DNA of 6,191 bases from Cyclobacteriaceae bacterium (GTDB taxonomy: Bacteria > Bacteroidota > Bacteroidia > Cytophagales > Cyclobacteriaceae): contig JABFSY010000233.1 of the NCBI GenBank assembly GCA_013140395.1, positions 1 to 6,191 of the forward strand, given 5' to 3'. How positions within the stretch are numbered: position 1 is the first letter of the stretch; the number at the start of each line of letters is the position of its first letter. The notes beneath the pieces are model-generated. The model ran no database searches. It had not been told where the DNA came from and was given only the letters and a program-made list of their open reading frames with translations. Both the position numbers and the translations under genes were made by a program. Below, one piece after another: positions 1 to 6,157 of the stretch.

Positions 1-1041
1 GATAACCGTGTCAAAAAGTAATTCGCCTTGAGCACCCAGACAAACCAGTTTAATTCCACTTCTAAAACCCGGATCCAAAGCAAACACTCGTTTTTGACCT
101 AGCGGTGAAGCGAGCAACAATTTTTTTAGATTGGCAGAAAATACTTTAATAGCTTCTGCATCTGCCTGCATTTTCGTTTCCAGTCGTAGCTCACTTTCCA
201 ATGTTGGCTTTAACAGTCTTTTGTAGCTGTCCTTAATGGCCAGTTTAACTTGTTCGCCTGAAGAAGAACTCGTTTTTACAAATTGATTTTCTAAATGTTG
301 GATGACCAATTCTTCGGTGGGTGCAATGTCCAACATTACAAAACCTTCTTTCTCAGCTCTGCGCATAGCCAACAAACGATGAGAAGGTGTTTTTTTGATC
401 GGTTCCTTCCAATCAAAATAGTCTTTGAATTTCTGCGCCTCTTCGCTTTCGGCTTTTGATTTTATGACAGTAGCATGTATGCTGCCATCTTGCCAAAAAA
501 GATCCCGAACGTTTTTTCTGGCCTCTGGATTTTCGCTGATCCATTCAGCCATAATATCCCGGGCTCCATCAAGCGCTTCCTGCTGGTTGACTACACCCAG
601 TTCTAGATTGATAAACTGCGAAGCCAATTCCTCGATGTTGACTACTTTTTGCTCAAAGATCTGATTGGCCAAAGACTCTAATCCTCTTTCCTTTGCTGCA
701 GTAGCCTTTGTCTTTCGTTTTGGCTTGTAGGGTAAATAGATGTCTTCTACCTCAGCGAGTGTTTGTGCCTGCTCAATGGCCTTGATAAGTGCGGGTGTGA
801 GTTTTTCTTGTTTTTCGATGGATTTTAAAACAGCCTCTTTCCGTTTATCTAACTCAGTAAGTTGTTCGTGCCTATCACGGATCGCAGCCAACTGCACTTC
901 ATCCAGGCTGCCCGTTTGTTCTTTTCTGTAGCGTGCCATAAATGGAATGGTAGCACCTTCTGCGAGCAGCGCTATCACTACCTCTACTTGGTTGGGAGAA
1001 ATACTTAACTCTGTTGCAATTTGTAGACTGTTTTTATTCAT
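1..1041 (-). CDS. tex: Tex-family RNA-binding transcription accessory protein, N-terminal part (cut by the window edge)
   Basis: This is the N-terminal 347 codons of Tex, a cytoplasmic nucleic-acid-binding protein related to eukaryotic Spt6 and usually about 700-780 residues long; the rest lies beyond the left edge. The frame is open throughout. The family's N-terminal signature is clear at residues 28-48 (EGATIPFMARYRKE followed by QTGSLDE), with the helical region rich in Lys and Glu after it. At residues 319-347 the YqgF/RNase H-like domain begins with ALDPGFRSGIKL, matching the family's LDPG-R-G-K motif with Asp323. The ATG at 1041 is chosen because MNKNSLQIATELSI begins just where Tex proteins begin. 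A Bacteroidota-type promoter lies upstream. Tex is a housekeeping protein linked to transcription and translation fitness, and nothing ties it to the neighbouring desaturase. Identity is secure; missing C-terminal S1 and HhH domains simply reflect the window boundary. Confidence 0.95.
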   Translation of the reverse strand, partial: MNKNSLQIATELSISPNQVEVVIALLAEGATIPFMARYRKEQTGSLDEVQLAAIRDRHEQLTELDKRKEAVLKSIEKQEKLTPALIKAIEQAQTLAEVEDIYLPYKPKRKTKATAAKERGLESLANQIFEQKVVNIEELASQFINLELGVVNQQEALDGARDIMAEWISENPEARKNVRDLFWQDGSIHATVIKSKAESEEAQKFKDYFDWKEPIKKTPSHRLLAMRRAEKEGFVMLDIAPTEELVIQHLENQFVKTSSSSGEQVKLAIKDSYKRLLKPTLESELRLETKMQADAEAIKVFSANLKKLLLASPLGQKRVFALDPGFRSGIKLVCLGAQGELLFDTVI

Positions 1042-1078
1042 GAAACGCGAAGTGGGTTTGAATAGAAGATTTGGGTCG

Positions 1079-1108
1079 CAAAAATACAGAAGGAAAGCAT
1101 AGGCGAAA
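1079..1108 (-). promoter_or_regulatory. Predicted promoter of tex, Bacteroidota type
   Basis: On the minus strand a TATTTTTG box (1079-1086) matches the Bacteroidota -7 consensus TAnnTTTG exactly. A TTTC (1105-1108) lies 18 nt upstream in the place of the -33 TTTG element, with one mismatch. Transcription would start near 1070, giving a leader of roughly 30 nt before the ATG at 1041. No purine-rich Shine-Dalgarno sequence is evident, as is common in this phylum. The rest of the 251-nt gap up to the desaturase stop at 1293 holds no gene I can support and no clear terminator. Confidence 0.6.
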
Positions 1109-1292
1109 GTCTTTATTAGCAGAACTCAAAAAATTATTTTAGCGGAGTTTCAGATGCAGGGACAGTGAATCTTAAAAACCCATCGGTCAGCTAGTTGACA
1201 AACCTAGATCATTCTCCATTGAACCCGCGATGCATACTCAAAAATCGTGATGAATTTAGGTGACATCAATATCAAAGGTAGTCGCAAACTAC

Positions 1293-2762
1293 TTAGCCCT
1301 TTTCGGCAATTATTTCACTTACAATTTTTGCACTGAGCAATCCGAGAGGGATACCTCCACCAGGATGCACGCTGCCACCACAGAAATACATGTTCTTGAT
1401 GCGACTGCTTTCATTTGCATGGCGCAAGAAAGCCGCATACTTGTTATTGGATGAATTGCCATACAGCGAACCACCGGAAGAGCTGGTTCGCTGCTCAATA
1501 ACGTAGGGATCAAGCGTATCCTCGATTTCTATAAACGATTCTATATCGGTTTTTAGGACTCGGTTGATTTTTGCCACGATGTGTTTTCTCATTTCCTTAA
1601 CATACTCGATCGGCTGTGCCGATGCATTGTGGGGTACATTAACCATGACAAACCAATTTTCGCAACCGGCTGGGGCATCTGTCGGTGTCACTTTTGAGGT
1701 AATGTTGATATATGTTGTTGGATTCTCGTAGGGTCTTTTTTCGCCAAACACCGTCTTAAACTCCTTCTCACCGTCATCTCCAAATAAAATATTATGAAGT
1801 CCCAATTCCTTAAATTCCTTTTTTATTCCCCAATAGAAAATCAAGGCAGAGAGCGACTTTTCTTGATTCAGGATTTTTGCCGGATAATATTTTTGATCGA
1901 GCAACTTGGTGTACACATGCTTGATGTCTGCATCACTCACTACAATGTCGGCAGCCAATTCCCCTGAACTTGTCACAACACCGGTTACAACATCATCTTC
2001 CGTCTTTATTTTCAGTACGCGGGTATTCATCGCGTATTCAGTACCTAGTTTCAGGCTTAATGTATGTAAATGCTTGGTAATGTCATGCATTCCACCCTTT
2101 GGAGCATAGGCTCCAATGTTGTGCTCCAGGTGCGCAATAATATTAATCAACGCAGGTGCCTGAAAAGGGTCGGATCCATTGTAGGTGGCAAAGCGATTAA
2201 AAAGCTGAATTGTCTTTTTGTTTTTAAAACGGGCCGAATTCGCTTCATTCATTGTTTTGCCGAGCTTCAGCTTTCGAATATTCCAGATTGCTTTAGCCGT
2301 TTTCAAGTTCAGAAAATTAGACAGCTTGTGCAGTGATTGTTGCATGAACAGATCGGAGGTCAGTTCGTAGGCTGTAGCGCTATACTTTAACTGATCATAC
2401 ACTGACTGTTTGGTCTCACCCAACTTTGTAGCCACTTCGGTAGCAAACTTCTCTTTATCGACATATGCAACTAAGTTCGTTCCATCTTCATAGAAGTAGT
2501 TACAAATCTTGTCTAGTGTTAAGTATTCGAACTTATCGTCCTGACGGCTCACTTTTGTAAGATCTTCAATCAAGTTGGGCAATGTGAAGACTGACGGCCC
2601 CATATCAAACCGATAACGCCCGATATCTTTCGAGGTTAATTTACCTCCTACGTAGTCATTTGCTTCAACTACTGTAACCCGATGACCTGCTCCACTCAGA
2701 CGCACCGCGGCTGCTAATCCTGCCACACCTGAACCAACAATAACAATTCGTTTTTGTGCCAT
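1293..2762 (-). CDS. crtD: CrtI/CrtD-family carotenoid desaturase, probably 1-hydroxycarotenoid 3,4-desaturase
   Basis: This FAD-dependent enzyme of 489 residues introduces double bonds into a carotenoid backbone at the membrane. The N-terminus has the dinucleotide-binding fold: GSGVAG at residues 10-15, Glu33 for the ribose, then GGKL and the RFDMGPSVF stretch at 51-59 that is typical of CrtI-like desaturases. The family's C-terminal FAD motif is intact at 460-480 (CGGSVHPGGGIPLGLLSAK). Internal blocks such as CNYFYEDGT (87-95), FNRFATYNGSDPF (188-200), SALIFYWGIKKEF (305-317) and ENWFVMVNVP (368-377) resemble what I recall of the CrtD of marine flavobacteria, so CrtD is preferred over phytoene desaturase CrtI. 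The frame extends upstream to a TTG at 2777, but the ATG at 2762 is the better start because it places MAQKRIVIVG at the usual N-terminus; an AAGGA lies about 15 nt before it. No other carotenoid gene is in the window. The family is certain; the exact substrate is inferred. Confidence 0.88.
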   Translation of the reverse strand: MAQKRIVIVGSGVAGLAAAVRLSGAGHRVTVVEANDYVGGKLTSKDIGRYRFDMGPSVFTLPNLIEDLTKVSRQDDKFEYLTLDKICNYFYEDGTNLVAYVDKEKFATEVATKLGETKQSVYDQLKYSATAYELTSDLFMQQSLHKLSNFLNLKTAKAIWNIRKLKLGKTMNEANSARFKNKKTIQLFNRFATYNGSDPFQAPALINIIAHLEHNIGAYAPKGGMHDITKHLHTLSLKLGTEYAMNTRVLKIKTEDDVVTGVVTSSGELAADIVVSDADIKHVYTKLLDQKYYPAKILNQEKSLSALIFYWGIKKEFKELGLHNILFGDDGEKEFKTVFGEKRPYENPTTYINITSKVTPTDAPAGCENWFVMVNVPHNASAQPIEYVKEMRKHIVAKINRVLKTDIESFIEIEDTLDPYVIEQRTSSSGGSLYGNSSNNKYAAFLRHANESSRIKNMYFCGGSVHPGGGIPLGLLSAKIVSEIIAEKG

Positions 2763-2838
2763 ATGATAAAGAATCAATCCTTAAGAGTTTCAAACAACTG
2801 ATTACATTCTTATGTTTCTAATTGTTCGCCATTTCCAG

Positions 2839-2846
2839 CAAACATA
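2839..2846 (-). promoter_or_regulatory. Possible -7 promoter element for the desaturase gene
   Basis: TATGTTTG on the minus strand matches the Bacteroidota -7 consensus TAnnTTTG exactly and sits about 77 nt before the ATG at 2762. No good TTTG element is found 17-23 nt upstream, where the terminator hairpin lies instead. The box shares one base with the T-run of that terminator, so the match could be chance in T-rich sequence. Confidence 0.3.
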
Positions 2847-2879
2847 AAAAAACCTTGCTAATAACACATATTAGCAAGG
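2846..2879 (-). terminator. Rho-independent terminator of the GMC oxidoreductase unit
   Basis: A perfect 11-bp inverted repeat (CCTTGCTAATA at 2853-2863 pairing with TATTAGCAAGG at 2869-2879) encloses a 5-nt loop. Read on the minus strand it is followed at once by seven T residues (2846-2852). It begins about 25 nt after the stop codon at 2905, the normal place for an intrinsic terminator. There is no T-run on the other side, so it acts in one direction only. It separates the oxidoreductase unit from the desaturase gene. Confidence 0.9.
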
Positions 2880-2904
2880 CTAAGAGTATTGTCTAATGCT
2901 CTGT

Positions 2905-3501
2905 TTACCCGGTAGCCCAGGTCTTTCCATTGCCTGCTTCATTTAAGGGGATGCAGCCATTGTACTTACCCGGTACAGGCTCATATTGAAGTACTTGTGT
3001 AGCGCCAGGTTCAGAAGTGAAGTAGCCCAACATCGTCAGTTCTTTGGCCGTCAAAATGAATGGTCTTTTTGCATTTGGGTTTTCCTTCTTTTCAGCAATG
3101 GCTGTTTCCAACGTTGTCTTAATCAGCTTAATTTGATCTTCTGGCTTAACATAAATAAAGCTATCGCCAAATGTCTTCTTGGCCGACTCCTCAAAAGCGG
3201 TTAATCCGGCAATAAAAAATTCCTGATCTTCTTTCTTATAACATTGAGTAAGCATCTGATCAATAAAGTTAGGCACACCCACCTCTTTGGCACCTGGCGT
3301 ATTTGTCCTAGGCAGAATGATTTCTGCTAGTTCACTAACCAGTCGAGCCTGGTCCTCGGAGAAGAAAACAGGTTTGTAGTTTAGATCTGGCGTTGACTTG
3401 CATCCATTTAGGATACCCGCAATAGCAGAAGCTGAAACGGCAGCGCCCATTAGTAAAGCGGTTTTGCGCAGCGCTTCTCTCCGATCGATTAATTGATTCA
3501 T
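2905..3501 (-). CDS. Gluconate 2-dehydrogenase subunit 3-like protein, Tat-exported lipoprotein (small subunit of a GMC dehydrogenase)
   Basis: This 198-residue protein belongs to the gluconate 2-dehydrogenase subunit 3 family (Pfam PF13618), the small partner of membrane-bound FAD sugar or polyol dehydrogenases. The N-terminus has twin arginines (DRREALRK, residues 6-13), a hydrophobic stretch (15-31) and a lipobox ILNGC ending at Cys34, so it looks like a Tat substrate anchored by lipid. No acidic cluster follows the cysteine, so surface display is not suggested. The family core is seen at 52-84 (ELAEIILPRTNTPGAKEVGV and on to FIDQML) and near the C-terminus (SEPGA at 163-167, YEPVPGKYNGCIPL at 173-186). 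The gene lies 18 nt downstream of the GMC oxidoreductase gene and must be co-transcribed with it; the terminator follows. In related FAD glucose dehydrogenases the small subunit provides the Tat signal for the signal-less large subunit, which fits here. Family assignment is firm; the substrate is unknown. Confidence 0.9.
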   Translation of the reverse strand: MNQLIDRREALRKTALLMGAAVSASAIAGILNGCKSTPDLNYKPVFFSEDQARLVSELAEIILPRTNTPGAKEVGVPNFIDQMLTQCYKKEDQEFFIAGLTAFEESAKKTFGDSFIYVKPEDQIKLIKTTLETAIAEKKENPNAKRPFILTAKELTMLGYFTSEPGATQVLQYEPVPGKYNGCIPLNEAGNGKTWATG

Positions 3502-3519
3502 GTCTTAATGTTTTAATCG

Positions 3520-5229
3520 TTACAAATTTCCTTTTTTCAACTCGCTTACAGCAAAGTCAGTAGCTCGTGCGGTAAAAGCCAAATAGGTTAAAGATGGATT
3601 TACACAAGCGGCTGACGTCATGAATGAACCATCAGTAACAAATACATTTTTACAAGCGTGCACCTGATTCCACTTGTTGAGCACTGAGGTTTTGGGGTCT
3701 TTACCCATGCGTGCCGTACCCATCTCATGTATGCCTAGTCCGAGCCCTATGGGTCGATCATAGGGTCTAATATTTTTTACCCCCGCAGCCTCCAACATTT
3801 CGGCTGCGTCATTTTTCATATCGACACGCATTTTAAATTCATTGTCTTTCAGACCCGCATCGAAAAGTAAGGTAGGCAGTCCATTGATGTCTTTCTTATC
3901 TTTATTAATCACCACTTTGTTTTCATGATAAGGAAGCACTTCTCCAAATCCTTGTATGCCGATTGTCCAACGACCGGGTTTCGAAACAGCATCTTTCAAC
4001 TCTGCTCCAATGGAGAGTTCAGCAACCAACCGATCCCAACCCTGACGGCCTGCGCCTCCTTGATAACCAAAACCCCTCAGGTAGTTTCGTTTATCTTTAC
4101 CCACATTTCGATATCTTGGTATGTAAACACCATTTGCTCTCCTTCCAAAATAATACTGATCTTCAAAACCTTCGACATCTCCGTCAGCACCCGCACTCAA
4201 GTGGTGATCCATAATATTACAACCCAATTCTCCGCTATCATTCCCAAATCCGTTTGGAAAGCGATTGGAGATGGAATTCATCATAATAAAAGTGGAGCCG
4301 AATGTAGAGGCGCACAAGAAAATGATCTTTGCATAGAATTCCATTTGCTCGCCAGTGACACCGTCAATAACTTTCACTCCTGTTGCCTTGCCTTTCGACT
4401 CATCATAGATAATTTCATAAACAACTGAATTGGGGCGAAGCGTCATATTCCCTGATTTTTCTGCTGCCGGCAACGTGCAAGAGACACTGCTGTAATAACC
4501 ACCATAGGGACAACCCCTGCTACATAAATTCCTGAACTGGCATTGGCCACGCCACGGGGTGTGGGGCAGAGGCGCTGTCGCATGTGCCGTGCGGCCAATC
4601 GTTAAAAGACGACCAAACTTCTCTTTAATTGATTTTTTTAATTCAAGCTCTGCACAGTTTAACTCCATTGGTGGCAGAAACTTGCCGTCTGGCAAAAATG
4701 GATAATTCTCATTCTGCCCACTCACACCAATATAAGATTCTACATAATCATACCAAGGTGCCAAATCTGCGTAACGAACCGGCCAGTCTACCCCATATCC
4801 ATCTTTTGCATTGGCTTCAAAATCTAAATCACCAAACCGATAGCTTTGACGACCCCAGGTGATTGAACGACCGCCTACATGATAACCTCGCATCCAGTCA
4901 AAGCGCGTTCCTTCTTTTTCTGTATACGGATGCTCCAAGTCATTAACGAACCAATGCTTCGTAGACTGTTTTACAGTATAGCCTGTTCTGTTTTGCACCC
5001 CTTGCTTTTGCAAGTCCTCTTGTGTAGGCTTATCCGCATTTTCGAATTCCCATGGGTCTTTAGTTGCGGTGGGGTAATCAGGATGCTTTACATCGCGCCC
5101 CCGTTCCAATACCAACGTTTTTAGGCCTTTTTCAGATAGTTCTTTGGCAGCAAAACCGCCACTGATTCCTGTACCTACCACAATGGCATCGTAGGTATTC
5201 TTCTTCTCCGCTACTGTATTCAAATTCAT
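3520..5229 (-). CDS. GMC-family FAD-dependent oxidoreductase (sugar/alcohol dehydrogenase large subunit)
   Basis: This 569-residue flavoenzyme oxidises an alcohol group, most likely on a sugar or glycoside, and passes electrons to an acceptor not encoded here. The Rossmann motif GTGISG lies at residues 19-24 with Glu42 after the second strand. GGRSITWGRQSYRF (119-132) is the second FAD-contacting GMC block. The GMC C-terminal domain carries HEMGTARMG (501-509) with the presumed catalytic His501, then FVTDGSFMTSAACVNPSLT (530-548) with Asn544 as the second catalytic residue. Residues 230-251 hold four cysteines (C-x5-C-x3-C-x10-C, at 230, 236, 240 and 251), in the region where some FAD sugar dehydrogenases bind an Fe-S cluster. 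There is no signal peptide; export probably depends on the Tat-tagged small subunit encoded 18 nt downstream. Start ATG at 5229 sits 14 codons before the first FAD strand, and no Shine-Dalgarno sequence is seen. Relatives include gluconate, glucose and glucoside 3-dehydrogenases; I cannot choose among them. Confidence 0.92.
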   Translation of the reverse strand: MNLNTVAEKKNTYDAIVVGTGISGGFAAKELSEKGLKTLVLERGRDVKHPDYPTATKDPWEFENADKPTQEDLQKQGVQNRTGYTVKQSTKHWFVNDLEHPYTEKEGTRFDWMRGYHVGGRSITWGRQSYRFGDLDFEANAKDGYGVDWPVRYADLAPWYDYVESYIGVSGQNENYPFLPDGKFLPPMELNCAELELKKSIKEKFGRLLTIGRTAHATAPLPHTPWRGQCQFRNLCSRGCPYGGYYSSVSCTLPAAEKSGNMTLRPNSVVYEIIYDESKGKATGVKVIDGVTGEQMEFYAKIIFLCASTFGSTFIMMNSISNRFPNGFGNDSGELGCNIMDHHLSAGADGDVEGFEDQYYFGRRANGVYIPRYRNVGKDKRNYLRGFGYQGGAGRQGWDRLVAELSIGAELKDAVSKPGRWTIGIQGFGEVLPYHENKVVINKDKKDINGLPTLLFDAGLKDNEFKMRVDMKNDAAEMLEAAGVKNIRPYDRPIGLGLGIHEMGTARMGKDPKTSVLNKWNQVHACKNVFVTDGSFMTSAACVNPSLTYLAFTARATDFAVSELKKGNL

Positions 5230-5245
5230 CGGCTATATTTTTGAA

Positions 5246-5258
5246 AAGTGTGACACTT
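5246..5258. repeat. Short palindrome just upstream of the GMC gene
   Basis: AAGTGT G ACACTT is a perfect 6-bp inverted repeat around one central base, 16 nt before the start codon at 5229. Its position would suit a repressor site in the leader or a small hairpin near the start, but a palindrome of this size can arise by chance. Confidence 0.3.
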
Positions 5259-5284
5259 ACTAGTGAACATAAATTTGTGCTAAA

Positions 5285-5302
5285 AGGTAAAAACTTTTAC
5301 CT
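5285..5302. repeat. 18-bp palindrome upstream of the GMC gene: candidate operator or weak terminator
   Basis: AGGTAAAA AC TTTTACCT is a perfect 8-bp inverted repeat around a 2-bp centre, 55 nt before the GMC start codon and 38 nt after the DUF2400 stop. The size and symmetry fit a dimeric repressor operator such as those of LacI-type or GntR-type regulators, though no regulator gene is in the window. Read as RNA it could form an AU-rich hairpin of about 7 bp followed by only four U residues, so at best it is a weak terminator for the upstream gene. I found no convincing promoter in the same gap. Confidence 0.4.
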
Positions 5303-5340
5303 AAACCTTGTGCCCGCCTATCACATTTTTTAGCGAACCC

Positions 5341-6120
5341 TCAAAAATCCCCTTCGATCCCAAGCCCAAAAAGGGCAAAATCATACTTAACCGGATCGAT
5401 AGGATCTAATACCCGCAAACTATCGGTCAATTCGAGTGCCGTTTCCCAGTCAACTTGCTTTCTTGTGATCAATTTCAATTTGCGCGCTACCCGCTCAACA
5501 TGCAAATCCAATGGACAAATGAGGTTGGCCGAGCCAATCTTTTTCCACAATCCAAAATCAACCTTTCGATTATCCGAACGAACCATCCATCTCAAGTACA
5601 TATTGAGTCGCTTACAAGCTGATTTTCGCTCGGGGGTAGAGACATGCTTCTTCGTGCGAGCGGGAAAATCGGGGAGGCTAAAAAATTGTTGATGAAATCG
5701 GATCAATCCACTCCCACCTTCATTCGTGTTTGGAAGAAACACCTCCTCTAGTGATTCATACTGCCGATAAATATTCTGTAATGCAGCAATAAAATAAAGT
5801 GCGTCAGTGGCGTTGAATGTGCGATGCTTGAACTTCTCAAAACGCCTGAGGTCTTTTACTTGGTGATGAAGCAAAAACTCATAGGGGGAATTGTCCATTA
5901 ACGTTAGTAACTCGTTGCTCTTTTTCACTACGGTGACTCGTTGACCCCACGCCAATACGGCTGCCAGCAACCCGGCCACTTCAATATCTTGTTTCTTCGA
6001 ATACTAGTGCTGAACAGAGATGGGATCTAACTCGATAAAGCCAGGACTAGTCAACTGATCTACTCTTTCATCTAGAAAGTCTTTGAGGCTAAGAATGTGT
6101 TGACGTTTCCTGGACGTCAT
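5341..6120 (-). pseudogene. DUF2400/TIGR02757-family protein interrupted by an in-frame amber codon
   Basis: The reading frame from ATG 6120 to TGA 5341 spans 259 codons, the usual size of this Bacteroidota-rich family of unknown function, but codon 39 (6004-6006) is TAG. Homology-like sequence continues on both sides without a frame change: LKDFLDERVDQL (12-23), FIELDPISVQH (28-38), then the stop, then YSKKQDIEVAG (40-50) and LAWGQR. The downstream part alone can be read from a GTG at 5979 (codon 48) as 212 residues, but that would lose the conserved N-terminus. Conserved blocks in the rest are SPYEFLLHH (78-86), SACKRLNMYLRWMVR (167-181), LICPLDLHVERVARKL (200-215) and DPVKYDFALFGLG (242-254). 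The C-terminal half resembles HhH-GPD DNA glycosylases around Asp205. A recent nonsense mutation or a base-calling error explains the TAG best; re-initiation or readthrough is less likely. Family identity is secure, the broken state less so. Confidence 0.8.
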
Positions 6121-6157
6121 TTGAAAACTAAGCTCGTAAATACTTCTTGATTCCTCT

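Noticed and set aside
1184..1200. Imperfect hairpin around GTCAGCTAGTTGAC in the gap between the desaturase gene and tex.
   Set aside because: It pairs through a 2-nt loop with a G-T pair, and the nearest T-run is about 10 nt away on the minus strand. It looks like chance.
1278..1292. Small inverted repeat GTAGT-CGCAA-ACTAC just after the desaturase stop codon, considered as its terminator.
   Set aside because: The stem is only 5 bp and no T-run follows on the minus strand, so it does not meet the pattern of an intrinsic terminator.
2763..2777. TTG at 2777 as the start of the desaturase, adding five residues.
   Set aside because: The added residues are not part of the conserved N-terminus, the AAGGA would abut the TTG, and the ATG at 2762 gives the usual start of the FAD fold.
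3925..4428. A 167-codon plus-strand open frame opposite the GMC gene.
   Set aside because: It lies wholly inside a well-supported gene on the other strand, has no recognisable domain and an unnatural residue composition.
5279..5334. Inverted repeat GCTAAAA (5279-5285) and TTTTAGC (5328-5334) flanking the 18-bp palindrome.
   Set aside because: The 7-bp AT-rich arms are 42 nt apart, which is expected by chance in such sequence.
5341..5979. Treating the GTG-started 212-residue frame as the complete gene.
   Set aside because: Family-like sequence continues upstream in the same frame past the TAG to an ATG at 6120, so the shorter frame is a fragment.
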